The position numbers and the translations under genes were made by a program. Positions 55,064 to 64,000 of a DNA stretch of 64,000 nt are shown piece after piece. Location of the stretch: contig JAAROD010000015.1 of NCBI GenBank assembly GCA_012274445.1, forward strand, positions 2,418,001 to 2,482,000, read 5' to 3'. The notes beneath the pieces are model-generated. The model made no database searches. It was given only the letters and a program-made list of their open reading frames with translations, and was not told the DNA's origin. Position 1 is the first letter of the stretch; each line of letters starts with the position of its first letter. Source of the stretch: Sclerotiophoma versabilis (lineage: Eukaryota > Ascomycota > Dothideomycetes > Pleosporales > Didymellaceae).

Positions 55064-57606
55064 GGCTCGCTCGTCTCAAACCGACTAGCTGCGACCGGGA
55101 TGGGCGCTATGCCCAGTATCGAGAGGGCAGGCGGAGTGGAGCCGCCGTGTGTCTTGCGACCCTTTGTGTCTGGCAGCGGGCGGGCAGTGGTCGAGCTGGT
55201 CGAGCTGGTCGAGCTGGTCCAGCAACCCCGTCAGCACCGGGACTTGGCCAGGCAGGTCGAGTCGTGGCTGCCCTCCATCAGCGCACGCGTGCGGATCAGC
55301 GACGACGTCGAGAAATGAAAGTCGGATGCGTCGTCCGCCGCCTGCGCCCTTCATTCGCCCGTCTACGCGCCCAGCAGCAGGGTGCAGCGCAGTCCGGCGA
55401 GTCTAGCGACGCAAAATATCTTTAATTCAACCTTGCGGCATCCACTGCATTCCACACACGCGGCCTGCACAGCACACAGCTCAGCACAGCACGGCAAACA
55501 GTGGGTTCCTGCAGCCAGCTCGCCCGTCTGGCCCTGTCCTGACCTCTCCTGACCTGTCGTGACCTGTCCCTTACGCTGCCCAATTCCTCGCTGCCGCGTG
55601 CACGCCTGAGATGAAACTGTGTGCTCGACCCTAGCTGCATCTCGTGGTATGCTGCCATGCGGCCTCCTGATTGGCCCACAGCCAGGAGTATAGCACCGGC
55701 AGCTATCGCCTTAGGGCACCCAGCAGCCTGCACATGCGGCCCTATCGCTGGCTGACAGGCGGCCCTCCCTTCTGCCGCTCGTCTTTTGGCTGAAGCCAGA
55801 GCAATGCGATGGTGTTGAGCATGCTGCTGGCCCACAAACCCACCGCTTGGAAACAGAAACACCTCGCAGCGCCCGTGAGCGGAGCGCACTGTGTCTGGCT
55901 GCTTCGCCGCCACGCCATTGGCCACACTCCGCGCCTCTGCTTGAGTCGAAGCTTTCTGCCTACCCGAGATTGAGCAGGAGCGGCAGGAACGACCCAACCC
56001 CGCATGCACGGCGATCCCCTCCGAATCACATCTACCCCGTCCTTTTCCCCTTTCGAGCCCGAACCCTGCAGCTGTGCGTTCAACGGCCGGCTCACTGCAG
56101 ACAAACGCACTCCAGCTGCTGATCGCAAGCCATCCTAGTTCACCTTCACACCCTTCACCACCCCCGAACCAAACTTTCATCTACAGTGCAGCCACACACA
56201 GGCGGCCTGGAGCCGGTCATCGCACATGACTCGCCATGGCTGAAGTTTATTGCCCACAGAAACACCACCCACTGCCGCTCAAGCGAGGAACGTCTACTTT
56301 TGCTTCTGTCTCTGTGTCACCAACAACCTCTACGTGCCTACGTGGAAATGAGGTGCAACGGGCGGCAACAATCAATGCCTGATCATGCTGCACATCTATT
56401 TGCGGAACGCCCTCGTGCCTCAGATCCTCGCCTCCATGCAGCAGTAATCTGAGGCAGCTGCTGTAGCAAAAGCACCACAAACAACTCGACCGCAAATGCA
56501 TGTCATATTAGCGCCTTCGCTGTTGCAGTTCGACCTTTCGAATGCACCATCACAGACTGCCCGTGATTAGTGGAAAAGAGGTTACCGAGAGCTTGCGAAA
56601 CACTTTCCCGTCTCCACGTTGGTCATGCCGATGGCATCATCTCACTTCTTCAAACACTTACATCGACACAGCAACATCCAGACGCTGCCTCGGACGGACA
56701 CATCAGACACTAGCTAATTGCCTTTCATGTGTACATATTTTTACCTCCACAAGGACGCTTACTGGACCCTAGCACAGCAGGCCAAGAACGGCAGCCCACC
56801 TTCCCGCATCAAAAGCAGCCCAAATAGACCGCAAACATTCATAATATCTGACAAGAACTGAGATCCTGCAGCTCCGAGCCACATAGTCTTCTCAGAGCCC
56901 AAAAATCTCATCTCCACATCAAAGAACCAAGACCCGAGACAAGCGCCATGTACTACGCCACCACTCCCCAACATTTAGAGCCTTCCATGTGGCTTCCGTG
57001 CATCATGCCGTCGGTATCTACAATTATCGTGAGTCGCAATTGAGTTCTGACAGCTTCCCTATTGCAGTTGTGTCACGATACTTCAACCAAGCTCCGGGGC
57101 GAATATGCAGTGCTACCGTCCTTCCTTTGGACCGTGAAGAGCTGAGCTGTCAGACTGCGAAAAACGAACCCCTCTGGCATCGTTGAGGCCTAGATCCATG
57201 ACGGCTGCGCATGGGAAGATCACATTTTCCTGTGGATGTAGAAATCCACACTCTGATCGAAAGAACGACGAGACGTCCCCATACCATGTAGCACTCATAT
57301 ACATGCACGTTACAGCAATGCTCTGAAGGTCAACGTCGGGAAGTATTGTCACCTTAGTAGACTCGGTTAGGAGGTGAACTGAGTGGCAATGCATTGATAA
57401 TGCCATGACTCTCCTTTCACATACAACCATAGGACGTTGAAATCAAGTTCTCTTGTCCGACCTGCCATCTGCCACTGTGCACTTTGAGACCACCGAAGAT
57501 AAGTTCTCATCTTCAAAGACGCGAACAGTGGCGCCCCGACTAGTATCCCAGACGTAGCCCAATGTGATTGCACAGAGAAACATTCACTTTAATCCCCAAG
57601 TTGGAC
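55064..57606. other. 2.5 kb gene-empty region upstream of the RhoGAP gene
   Basis: Contains three 9-bp GTCGAGCTG copies at 55190-55216 and CCTGACCT-type short repeats near 55540-55570. A 252-codon minus-strand open frame (56180-55422) has no ordered features and is more likely GC-driven chance or leader. No gene is supported. The length suggests a long regulatory region or leader for the large RhoGAP gene. Confidence 0.5.
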
Positions 57607-57687
57607 TGCTCGTTCAGCCCCATTCGAACAAGGTACCGGCAGATCACTAAGGTGGGTGACCACTAGCAAATACCCGCTGTTGTATGT
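57607..57687 (+). pseudogene. 5S rRNA relic (3' two thirds, degenerate)
   Basis: The stretch GGTGGGTGACCACTAGCAAA, then TACCCGCTGTTGTATGT, matches the 3' part of fungal 5S rRNA, including the loop-E/helix IV region and the terminal strand that pairs with the 5' end ACATACGAC. Upstream, CGTTCAGCCCCATTCGAACA still resembles the region around the internal control box. The expected 5' end is not recognisable near 57572, and no T-run terminator follows (TATTTCCTTT). Dispersed single 5S copies and 5S pseudogenes are known in filamentous ascomycetes. I infer a dead copy. Confidence 0.7.
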
Positions 57688-57850
57688 ATTTCCTTTCCCC
57701 AGTATACCGGGCATGGTGAAGAGTTCGATATTTGTTATTTTTGGCCTGGGTACTATGCCTGCATCACACGACTAGAAGAATCCAGTCTCAATCTGTGCAG
57801 ACTCGAGAGCGTCGATGGAAGAACGTAGTCCGAGAATCTAGTCCGAGAAT

Positions 57851-59517
57851 CTAGTACGAGTACCTGAACTCTCCGTCTTGCCGGTCTGTCCCTGTGTTCC
57901 AAGCCTCTTTGCTCATAAACGCTTCCTCTCCGGTTCTCGCCTCGCCGCTTTGTCCATCTCTCCGCTGGTTCTGCCATCGGTAGTACCCATACAATGCTAC
58001 CGTAACCACCGCGCAACCCGCCTGGGTCCCCATAACGGCAATCTTTGCAGGCCGATAATTCGGCGCATCCTTGACCTGGAACGTCTGTGGGCCAATGATG
58101 TTCCCGATACTAAAGGATCCGGACACGATGGCGGCAGCGAAGGCGCGTTTGGTGGATCCCGAGACGTTGGCTGCTGTCCATGCATAGAGTACTGGCAAGG
58201 GGGCTACGACGGCATTGACGAGGTAGATGCCTGCGAGACAGCCGCGGCGGTTGGAGATGGGGAGGAAGGACATTAGGGCGCCGCCGATGATGGCGGGGAT
58301 GATGCAGCAGATTATCCAAAGCCAGCGGTTGGACTGCTTACGGATGCCGATGCCGACGAGGATGGTGAAAAAGATGCTTACCACACCCGAGGGCATGTTC
58401 ATGAGGGCTGCGCGTTTGGGCGCGTAGCCCAGGTTGCGGATTAGGGTTGCGGAGTATGTGGTAACGACGCCGCTGGATACGGATAACTACGATTGTCAAA
58501 CCAAGTACTGATCTGGAAAAGGCGGAGAAACTCACTAGGATCACGGCGAGAACCATCAGGTACAATTGTGGATCGGTCAATGCCTCCAATATCTGCCTGG
58601 GCTGAAATGTCCTGCTCTGTATACCTGTCCTGTTCACGCTGACGTGCTTCAGCAGTGCAACTTTCTCTCTGTCGGTGAGCCATCGTGCTTGCATAGGAGT
58701 GTCTGGCACGAGTAGGATTGTTGCTAAACCAATAATGACGGTCATGCATCCGAGCGTGATGAACATGACACGCCATCCAGCAAGTCCAGCTCCTGGTGCC
58801 ACATGCTGGAAACCGTAAGAGATGGCGCCGCCAATTATCTGTCCAAATCCGAGGCCACAGTACCAGAACGAGAAACGAGGCGCTTGTTCGGACTTAGAGT
58901 ACCACTGCGAACTGATGAGAAGCAAGGAAGGGCCAATAGTAGCCTCGAATATACCCAGGAAAACCCGAGAGACCAGGAGTGTACGATAAGAGCTTGCTGC
59001 GGCGCCGCTGGCAGTCGCGATGCCCCATAGGACGACATTGAGTCCTAGCCATTTCGCTGCAGGGGCCATTTGGAGGAAATAGACTGTCGACTGTCAGATT
59101 GAAAAGTACCACAAGACCAGCAAGAGCGTACTGTTGGGCACTTCAAAGCAGAGCAAACCCACAAAGAGGAAGGTTGCAATGTTCGAAAAGTCGTTGCCGA
59201 CAAGAAGTAGGTCCTTTTGGATGCCCATGACAGCTGCATACTGGTACATAGTCAATACGGAAGACGACACTGACCCCCTCAATGCGACTTACATTGAGTA
59301 TGACCTTGTCAAGGAACTGCATGGTGTAGCAGCCGAACATCAATGGCACAATATGCCAATCCACCTTTCGACGCAGAGCCTTCATCTCCACAGTATTTGC
59401 ATCCATATTGTCATGGTGATATTTGTTGAGGAAAGACCAAGCATCGTCGACACTACTTTTCTCCATTGATATTTGGGTGACGGTAGGTTGTGCTCCGTCC
59501 TCAATACTAGCAGCCAT
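57851..59517 (-). CDS. MFS transporter of the anion:cation symporter (allantoate-permease) family
   Basis: Exons 59517-59293, 59240-59132, 59083-58536 and 58486-57851; 505 aa. The protein follows the Dal5/Tna1 pattern of fungal ACS transporters: a soluble N-terminus, then KALRRKVDWHIVPLMFGCYT with MQFLDKVILNYAAVMGIQKD in TM1-2, LLVSRVFLGIFEATIGPSLL in TM4, WYSKSEQAPRFSFWYCGLGF, a loop with DTPMQARWLTDREKVAL, and SGSFSIGNIIGPQTFQVKDA in the C-terminal half. Such transporters import allantoate, nicotinate, biotin, pantothenate or other organic anions. All four exons join in frame, and the last intron is GTGAGT...CAATCGTAG. The gene lies 458 bp from a FAD monooxygenase on the same strand. Confidence 0.9.
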
Positions 59518-59975
59518 ACTAACCCTCAGGAACCTTCGAATCCAGCAGAGATCTAACAAAGAAGAGTTCCAGTGATTGTGTGGTTAGGTGTTCGAGTTCC
59601 CGACGGGGAAGAAGAAAGCGGGGAGGGTTTGCGAGGTTCTCTATTCCCTGTACGCCCAGACGAAAGCCGCAGACAAAGTCAACTGGTATCTGCTGACCCT
59701 GCAGAACCGATACGGAACACTGCAGTGCCATACGATCGGTCCTATTCGTGCATGGAAGGTACCTAGCAAGACTGCAGATTGACCGTTTGTGATAGGTTTA
59801 GGCCCCCCACCAAGACACCACCTGCTGACATGCGTCCCACAGCGCATAAACATATCGTATAAAAGCACGCTGAGATTGAGATGTGTCTGATTCGAGTCAC
59901 TATCTACACGCACAAGAGTGCAGTTTCGGGGCATAACGCCGGCTATGGTTGGTCCGGCGTGCTGTTTTAGCCATT
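59518..59975. promoter_or_regulatory. upstream region of the ACS-type transporter
   Basis: 458 bp between the transporter start and the stop of the monooxygenase, both on the minus strand. A GTTCGAGTTCCC patch near 59599 looks like a tRNA B box but has no tRNA around it. Confidence 0.4.
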
Positions 59976-61394
59976 TTAATCGAGTATCATTTGCCGTCTG
60001 CTAAGCAAGGGGCTTTTCGGTGTCAGATTTGCCCAATCGTGTGCATCAAGGCATGCTTGTCGAGAAGCCAGTACTGCTGGAAGCGTCCTTTTGGCTACGC
60101 TCTGCTGATACTCCTGCAGAGCAAATCGAAGATTTGGCGCAGTAGGACTGAGCTTCGACAGAACCATCTTCTTTAGCTCTAATACATCGACGATAGCATG
60201 ATTTGCGCCCTCTCCGCGATCTGAGAACGCGGTTAGCAGTCAGTAGATACGAAGATCCTGATTCGCGAGACCTACACATCGCCATAGCATGAGCCGCATC
60301 ACCTACAAGTGAGTATGTGCCGGCAGCAAACGTATCAGTTCGAGGCACATAGTCGTCAAGCTCTAATCGTTTTACTTTGATATCATTGGAGACGAGTGAG
60401 AGGAAGGAGCGGAACGGTTCAGCAAAGCCCTGAGCGATGTCTTTGATGATGGCGATCCGTTTGCTGTTAGGGGGCTCAGCTCCTACAGTTGATGTGGCGT
60501 GAAATGGTTCTTTGTCGGTTGAGCCAGAAATGCAAATTTGGTAGGCGAAGTCTTTATTATCGTTCTCAGGCTGTTGGGGTGCTTTCAACACTGGGAGACA
60601 TGACGTTAGCCAACTCTGCAACCATCTAACTACAGAAGTGCAGTAGTCGTGTGGAAAGAAACTTACAGCTAATGTACATGAACTGATCGCTTGCAGATGC
60701 AGTGCCCTGCAAGAAGAACGGATCAAGCTCTTGAATAGGTCTGGCTTGCGCAGCAGTCACCTGCATGGTGAAACCGAACATAGAAACCGGGATCGGATGG
60801 TTGACATACTTCTCAGATGGACAGGATTCGCGCCGGACTTGTGAGTGACTGCCATCGCAGCCAAAGAGCATACGGCCTCGATACTCTGTACCATCTTCAA
60901 AATAAGCACCTACAGACGTCATGTAATCAGACAGTTCCTTGAACGTCTTGCCCCACTATGAATGTAAACGCATCAGTTCGGCGTTGTTCCTGCAAGAGAC
61001 CACAACACACCTGGATGTCGACACCGGTAGCCAGAAGCCGTCGTAGTCCTTCCCTCGTCACCCTGATCCTTTCCTTCTCTCCAGCTCGGGGACTTGCGCC
61101 TATCTTCTTACCAGTAGTGAGGTCGAAGAAGGGAAAAGTCGAAGATTCGCCGCGCTCAACAGCGGCCCGGTCGACGTATGTGTCGGGCAGGCGTGTAAGG
61201 AGATCCTCAGGAAGCAGCTCGTGAAGAGCAGGTAGTGACCAATGTAAAGTGAGACCCCAACCTGGTCCTCGTGTTGAAAAGTCAGTATCACGCTCGAAGA
61301 TCTGGAAAGGTATGTTCATTTGCTGAAGCTGCTGGGCGAGCAGCAGTCCAGAGATGCCTGCTCCAATAATGAGCACTGGAAGGTCGTTCTGCAT
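59976..61394 (-). CDS. FAD-dependent monooxygenase (salicylate-hydroxylase-like)
   Basis: Exons 61394-61011, 60955-60667, 60590-60276 and 60220-59976; 410 aa. It is a group A flavoprotein monooxygenase. The N-terminal dinucleotide fold is PVLIIGAGISGLLLAQQLQQ with FERD (GxGxxG and the ribose-binding acid); DGSHSQVRRE is the DG motif (about residue 169); and GDAAHAMAMYRGEGANHAIV is the GD motif (about residues 300-319) after splicing. The donor GTAGGT at 60275 and acceptor at 60221 are set by continuity of this motif. Relatives hydroxylate aromatic substrates or act in secondary metabolism. The substrate is not known. It is probably functionally linked to the neighbouring organic-anion transporter. 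Confidence 0.9.
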
Positions 61395-61746
61395 TATTAT
61401 TTTTTTCGATTTCAGATGTGTACGGTCGTTCGAGATTGCACAGTTGACTGAGTTAGCAAGCATGTCAGCAGGCAGCCGCGCTAAGGTGTTGGCGCCTTCC
61501 TCTTGAGGTTGTTGCATATGGTCTGGTCATGCCTCGAAATCCTGAGCCATTCCAGCTGGCCCGATCCTGCGTTTGCAATTTGCAAGCCCTCGAGTGTTTC
61601 CAATTTCCTTGTGTGGTTGTCGGCATGCAGTCTCGAACACAGCTTGTGGTGTTCATGAAGTAACTCTCTTGGATTGTATCGTTGACGCCGTCCCATGCCC
61701 GTATACAGTATTATTATACACTGATATACACTCTTCCTCTGCCTCC
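61395..61746. promoter_or_regulatory. upstream region of the FAD monooxygenase
   Basis: 352 bp, including the 3' flank of uS13m. No specific site is recognised. Confidence 0.4.
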
Positions 61747-62230
61747 TTACATCTGCACTCGCCCCGAGCCTCCTCGTTCGACCTTGTTCAACCTTCTTGC
61801 GGTGTTGATCTGTGTCCTTGTCTTCTGTCCTCGCACAGGCAGGCCCATGGCGTGCCGCCTTCCTCTGTATGTGCCCATGTCCTTCAATCTGCGTATGTTG
61901 TCCTGCACTTCTCGCCGCGCATCGTTTTCGATCTTCATCGTCGATAGTTCGGCTGTGAGGTCCATGACGGTTGCGTTCTTCAACGCGCCAACCTTGGCCC
62001 AAGGTTGGATGTGAAATTTGGCCATGATCTTCTGCGACACTTTGGGACCGATACCAAAGAAGCTCTCAAGCGAGCGCTGCAGGGGCGTTAGATTCGCGAT
62101 GCGCTCGATGCGGCGAGCGGAGGTGTTGCACATACTTTGACGAGCGTCGCCTCCGTGAAACTGAAACCGTTGATAAACACCTAAACACTGTCAGCGCATC
62201 CTCCTAATCCTCCCATTGCATACATACCAT
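61747..62230 (-). CDS. SWS2: mitochondrial small ribosomal subunit protein uS13m
   Basis: Exons 62230-62228 (ATG only), 62180-62136 (15 codons) and 62076-61747; 125 aa. It belongs to bacterial-type S13. After splicing the N-terminus reads MVFINGFSFTEATLVKRSLE, continuing to SFFGIGPKVSQKIMAKF (helix-hairpin-helix region). TAELSTMKIENDARREV and GTYRGRRHAMGLPVRGQKTR, the rRNA-binding basic tail, are highly conserved. Introns: 62227-62181 (GTATGT...TTTAG) and 62135-62077 (GTATGT...CTAAC...CTGCAG). The protein works in the 37S mitoribosome head. The first exon is only the start codon; this is fixed because S13m starts M-V-F-I. Confidence 0.93.
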
Positions 62231-62481
62231 GGCGCCAGCAATCCTCAGGCAGCTATTTGCGTGGTGTTGAGGATCTGTAACCGTATCTGCGCGAGGATCG
62301 CGAATCTCGAATGTTGCGCGGGTACACTCCGGCAGAGGTGCGACCGCCCCAGCGTGGTTTCACGCTAAATGGCCAAGGACCACGTCTCGGAAACAAAGAG
62401 AGCACCTCCATCGATCCAGGGACTCGACACCTACTTAACCCCGCAACCTCGTCTCCTTGCAGAAGAGACATACCAGGCATC
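62231..62481. promoter_or_regulatory. divergent promoter of uS13m and cyclophilin B
   Basis: 251 bp shared by the two genes, pointing apart. No specific sites are recognised. Confidence 0.5.
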
Positions 62482-63323
62482 ATGATTTCCCTTCAGAGAC
62501 TCCTCGTCTCGGCGCTTCTGATCCTCTCGGTCACCTTTGTCTTCTTTGCTCAGTCCGCTGAGGCCACTAAGGGACCTAAGATCACTCACAAGGTATGTTG
62601 TGGCTTCAATTTTATGCTTCAGGAAGTCTGGTGGCTACATAGTACTTTTTACATGTCAATTGGCATAGTACAGCGTGCTGTGTTGGCCACAATGCATCGA
62701 TTGCACTCCTTGAACAGCGAAATAGCTCTCCTAAAGAACACAAGCTAACGACACCAGGTCTACTTCGACATCACTCACGGCGATGAAGAACTCGGCCGCA
62801 TCGTGATTGGCCTTTACGGCAAGACCGTCCCCAAGACCGCCGAGAACTTCCGTGCCCTTGCTACTGGCGAGAAGGGCTTCGGCTACGAGGGCTCCACCTT
62901 CCACCGCGTTATCAAGGACTTTATGATTCAGGGTGGTGATTTCACTCGCGGAGATGCAAGCATACCATAGTTATCGTTATGGAGCAGCCAACTAACGGTT
63001 TGCAGGGCACTGGCGGCAAGTCCATCTACGGCGCCAAGTTCCCTGATGAGAACTTCAAGCTCAAGCACACCCGCAAGGGTCTTTTGAGCATGGCCAACAG
63101 CGGCAAGGACACCAACGGCTCCCAGTTCTTCATCACTACCGTTATCACCAGCTGGCTCGATGGCCGCCACGTTGTCTTCGGTGAGGTCCTCGAGGGCTAC
63201 GAGGTCGTTGACAAGATCGAGAATGTCCCTAAGGGATCTGGCGACAAGCCCGTCAAGACAGTCAAGATTGCCAAGAGCGGAGTGCTCGAGGTGCCAGCGG
63301 AAGGTATTCACGCGGAACTCTAA
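62482..63323 (+). CDS. ER peptidyl-prolyl isomerase, cyclophilin B type
   Basis: Exons 62482-62592, 62758-62955 and 63006-63323; 208 aa. The signal peptide is MISLQRLLVSALLILSVTFV with FFAQSAEA. The cyclophilin domain follows (about 38-200): VYFDITHGDEELGRIVIGLY, FHRVIKDFMIQGGDF (catalytic Arg), GDGTGGKSIYG, ANSGKDTNGSQFFIT and SWLDGRHVVFG (the Trp that binds cyclosporin). It folds secretory proteins in the ER. The C-terminus is HAEL, close to HDEL retrieval signals. Intron 2 (62956-63005) must use a GC donor (GCAAGC...CTAAC...TTGCAG), because no GT donor keeps TRGDGTGG. A further candidate intron at 63304-63378 would give another C-terminus (see next entry). Confidence 0.95.
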
Positions 63324-63378
63324 GCCAGCAACGTAGCTGGCAACGTGCAGGAGAGCTGCTGATATTTCCTTGTTCAAG

Positions 63379-63653
63379 ATTTGTACGGCATCGCAGGCGA
63401 TGATGGCACCGAACTCGATGTCACCGCAGACCAAACCACCGGCGCCGTCGATGTCGCAGCCACTCCTGCCACCAGCCTGGGTAGCAAGGTCCCCATCCCC
63501 GCCATTCCTGGTTCCGCAATTATGGAGGAGGGTCTGTCTTGGGGCCAGAAGCTTTTCTTCATCGGCGCTATTGTCGCTGTTTGTGTTCTTTTTTTACGCT
63601 CGCGCGGAGGTCCCAGTACCTCCGGTGGGTTTAAGCAGAAGAGCATGGCGTAG
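63379..63653 (+). CDS. candidate alternative last exon of cyclophilin B (membrane anchor)
   Basis: An open stretch begins right after a good acceptor (TGTTCAAG, with branch CTGAT about 20 nt before). It continues in frame if 63304-63378 (GTATTC...CAAG, 75 nt) is spliced from the cyclophilin: ...VPAE-D-LYGIAGDDGTELDV and on to a Thr/Ala/Val-rich linker, then SWGQKLFFIGAIVAVCVLFL (a membrane helix) and RSRGGPSTSGG with a basic tail, stop at 63651-63653. The joined protein would have 293 aa and be type I membrane-bound. There is no ATG start or promoter of its own to make it a separate gene. Whether both forms exist is inference. Confidence 0.6.
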
Positions 63654-64000
63654 ATGAGATATGACGAAATGAAAGTGTGGTCATTATTAGACATCTCAAA
63701 GGTGTTACCACGGTGTGAATCTTTGCTGAAGCCGCGCGGATGTACGATTCAAACATCAAGTATATATAATTTTGAACGCGCCGTGGACCCTCATGTTCGA
63801 TGGCGAATGCAAGCACGTGCTTGCTTGATGCGGTAGCGTAGGTCTGGCGAACGTGCGTGTGCGAGCGCGGAACCGTGGATCAAGTCACTGCAAGTGATGG
63901 CCCCGCCGCAAACTGTCCGCAGTACGATGACTAAAATGTCTGACAACGTCTTCTTTCGCTGCAAGCCGGAGCGACAGGTTGAGCAGCCAGTGACATAGCG
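63654..64000. other. right window edge, no gene seen
   Basis: 3' flank of the cyclophilin locus. A TATATATAA patch near 63762 would fit a polyadenylation region. Nothing else is recognisable before the window ends. Confidence 0.5.

Noticed and set aside
54044..55425. Long plus-strand open frames (over 300 codons) antisense to the RhoGAP N-terminus
   Set aside because: They mirror the Ala/Pro/Ser low-complexity, GC-rich coding of the real gene. Their own translation is Arg/Gly/Ala noise without features.
55422..56180. 252-codon open frame on the minus strand upstream of the RhoGAP gene
   Set aside because: No domain, no ordered hydrophobic pattern and biased composition following local GC. 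Overlapping open frames exist on the other strand too. Best read as leader or intergenic sequence.
59577..59620. tRNA-like B box (GTTCGAGTTCCC) after a GTGGTTAG sequence
   Set aside because: There is no room for an anticodon arm between the two boxes, no acceptor stem and no T-run terminator. Coincidence.
1..64000. Transposons, CRISPR arrays, viral or bacterial genes
   Set aside because: I looked for transposase/reverse-transcriptase motifs, long terminal repeats, regularly spaced repeats and intron-free bacterial-type operons and saw none.

Overview
The window is nuclear DNA of a filamentous ascomycete (Pezizomycotina), most likely a dothideomycete. Evidence seen in the sequence: protein-coding genes on both strands with many short introns (about 45-90 nt, GTAWGT donors, CTAAC/CTRAY branch sites, YAG acceptors); a HET-domain gene; a dispersed, degenerate 5S rRNA copy away from any rDNA; and an intronless tRNA-Lys. 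I found no bacterial, viral or transposon gene and no CRISPR array. The class assignment is inference.

Layout. 0-0.4 kb: 3' end of a PEBP-family gene. 0.7-3.4 kb: two decayed coding blocks on the minus strand (coiled-coil, and a possible SANTA-like block) with a 25-bp minisatellite. 3.4-5.0 kb holds nothing I can support. 5.0-16.6 kb is a dense housekeeping block: tRNA-Lys(CTT), PEX10, a histidine phosphatase, proteasome subunit PRE10/PSMA3, a Gln-rich unknown protein, mitoribosomal mL59, proteasome subunit PUP3 and the spliceosomal helicase PRP28. 17.6-25.7 kb: an unknown protein, an INSIG homolog, eIF2-gamma and a Cys-rich RING-like protein. 25.7-27.7 kb: a damaged SDR and a second gene remnant. 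27.9-33.4 kb: a possible sugar or sugar-acid group (Gfo/Idh/MocA dehydrogenase, DHDPS-type aldolase, divergent sugar porter). 33.9-36.0 kb: a HET-domain pseudogene. 36.3-55.1 kb: TRM112, YTM1, a ZW10/DSL1-type tethering subunit, an M16C zinc protease, a small GPI-type protein, the DNA polymerase delta small subunit and a very large PX-PH-RhoGAP protein. 55.1-57.8 kb is gene-empty apart from the 5S relic. 57.8-61.4 kb: an anion/allantoate-permease-type transporter beside a FAD monooxygenase. 61.7-63.7 kb: mitoribosomal uS13m and an ER cyclophilin divergent from it.

Most of the window is core cell machinery (proteasome, spliceosome, translation, ribosome assembly, replication, vesicle tethering, peroxisome, mitoribosome). 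Accessory material sits in short blocks between these genes: the two metabolic groups, the HET pseudogene and the decayed segments.

The most interesting observation is the 3' end of the cyclophilin gene. Retaining a 75-nt candidate intron gives an ER-lumenal enzyme ending HAEL. Splicing it joins, in frame, to a downstream stretch coding for an acidic linker and a transmembrane anchor. The same gene also needs a GC-AG intron. Other points are three genes whose first coding exon is only the ATG, a coatomer-binding-like acidic Trp-Gly region in the ZW10 homolog, and the pseudogenes with C-to-T type nonsense changes. Exon coordinates were derived by hand from splice signals and protein continuity and may be off by a base or so in places.
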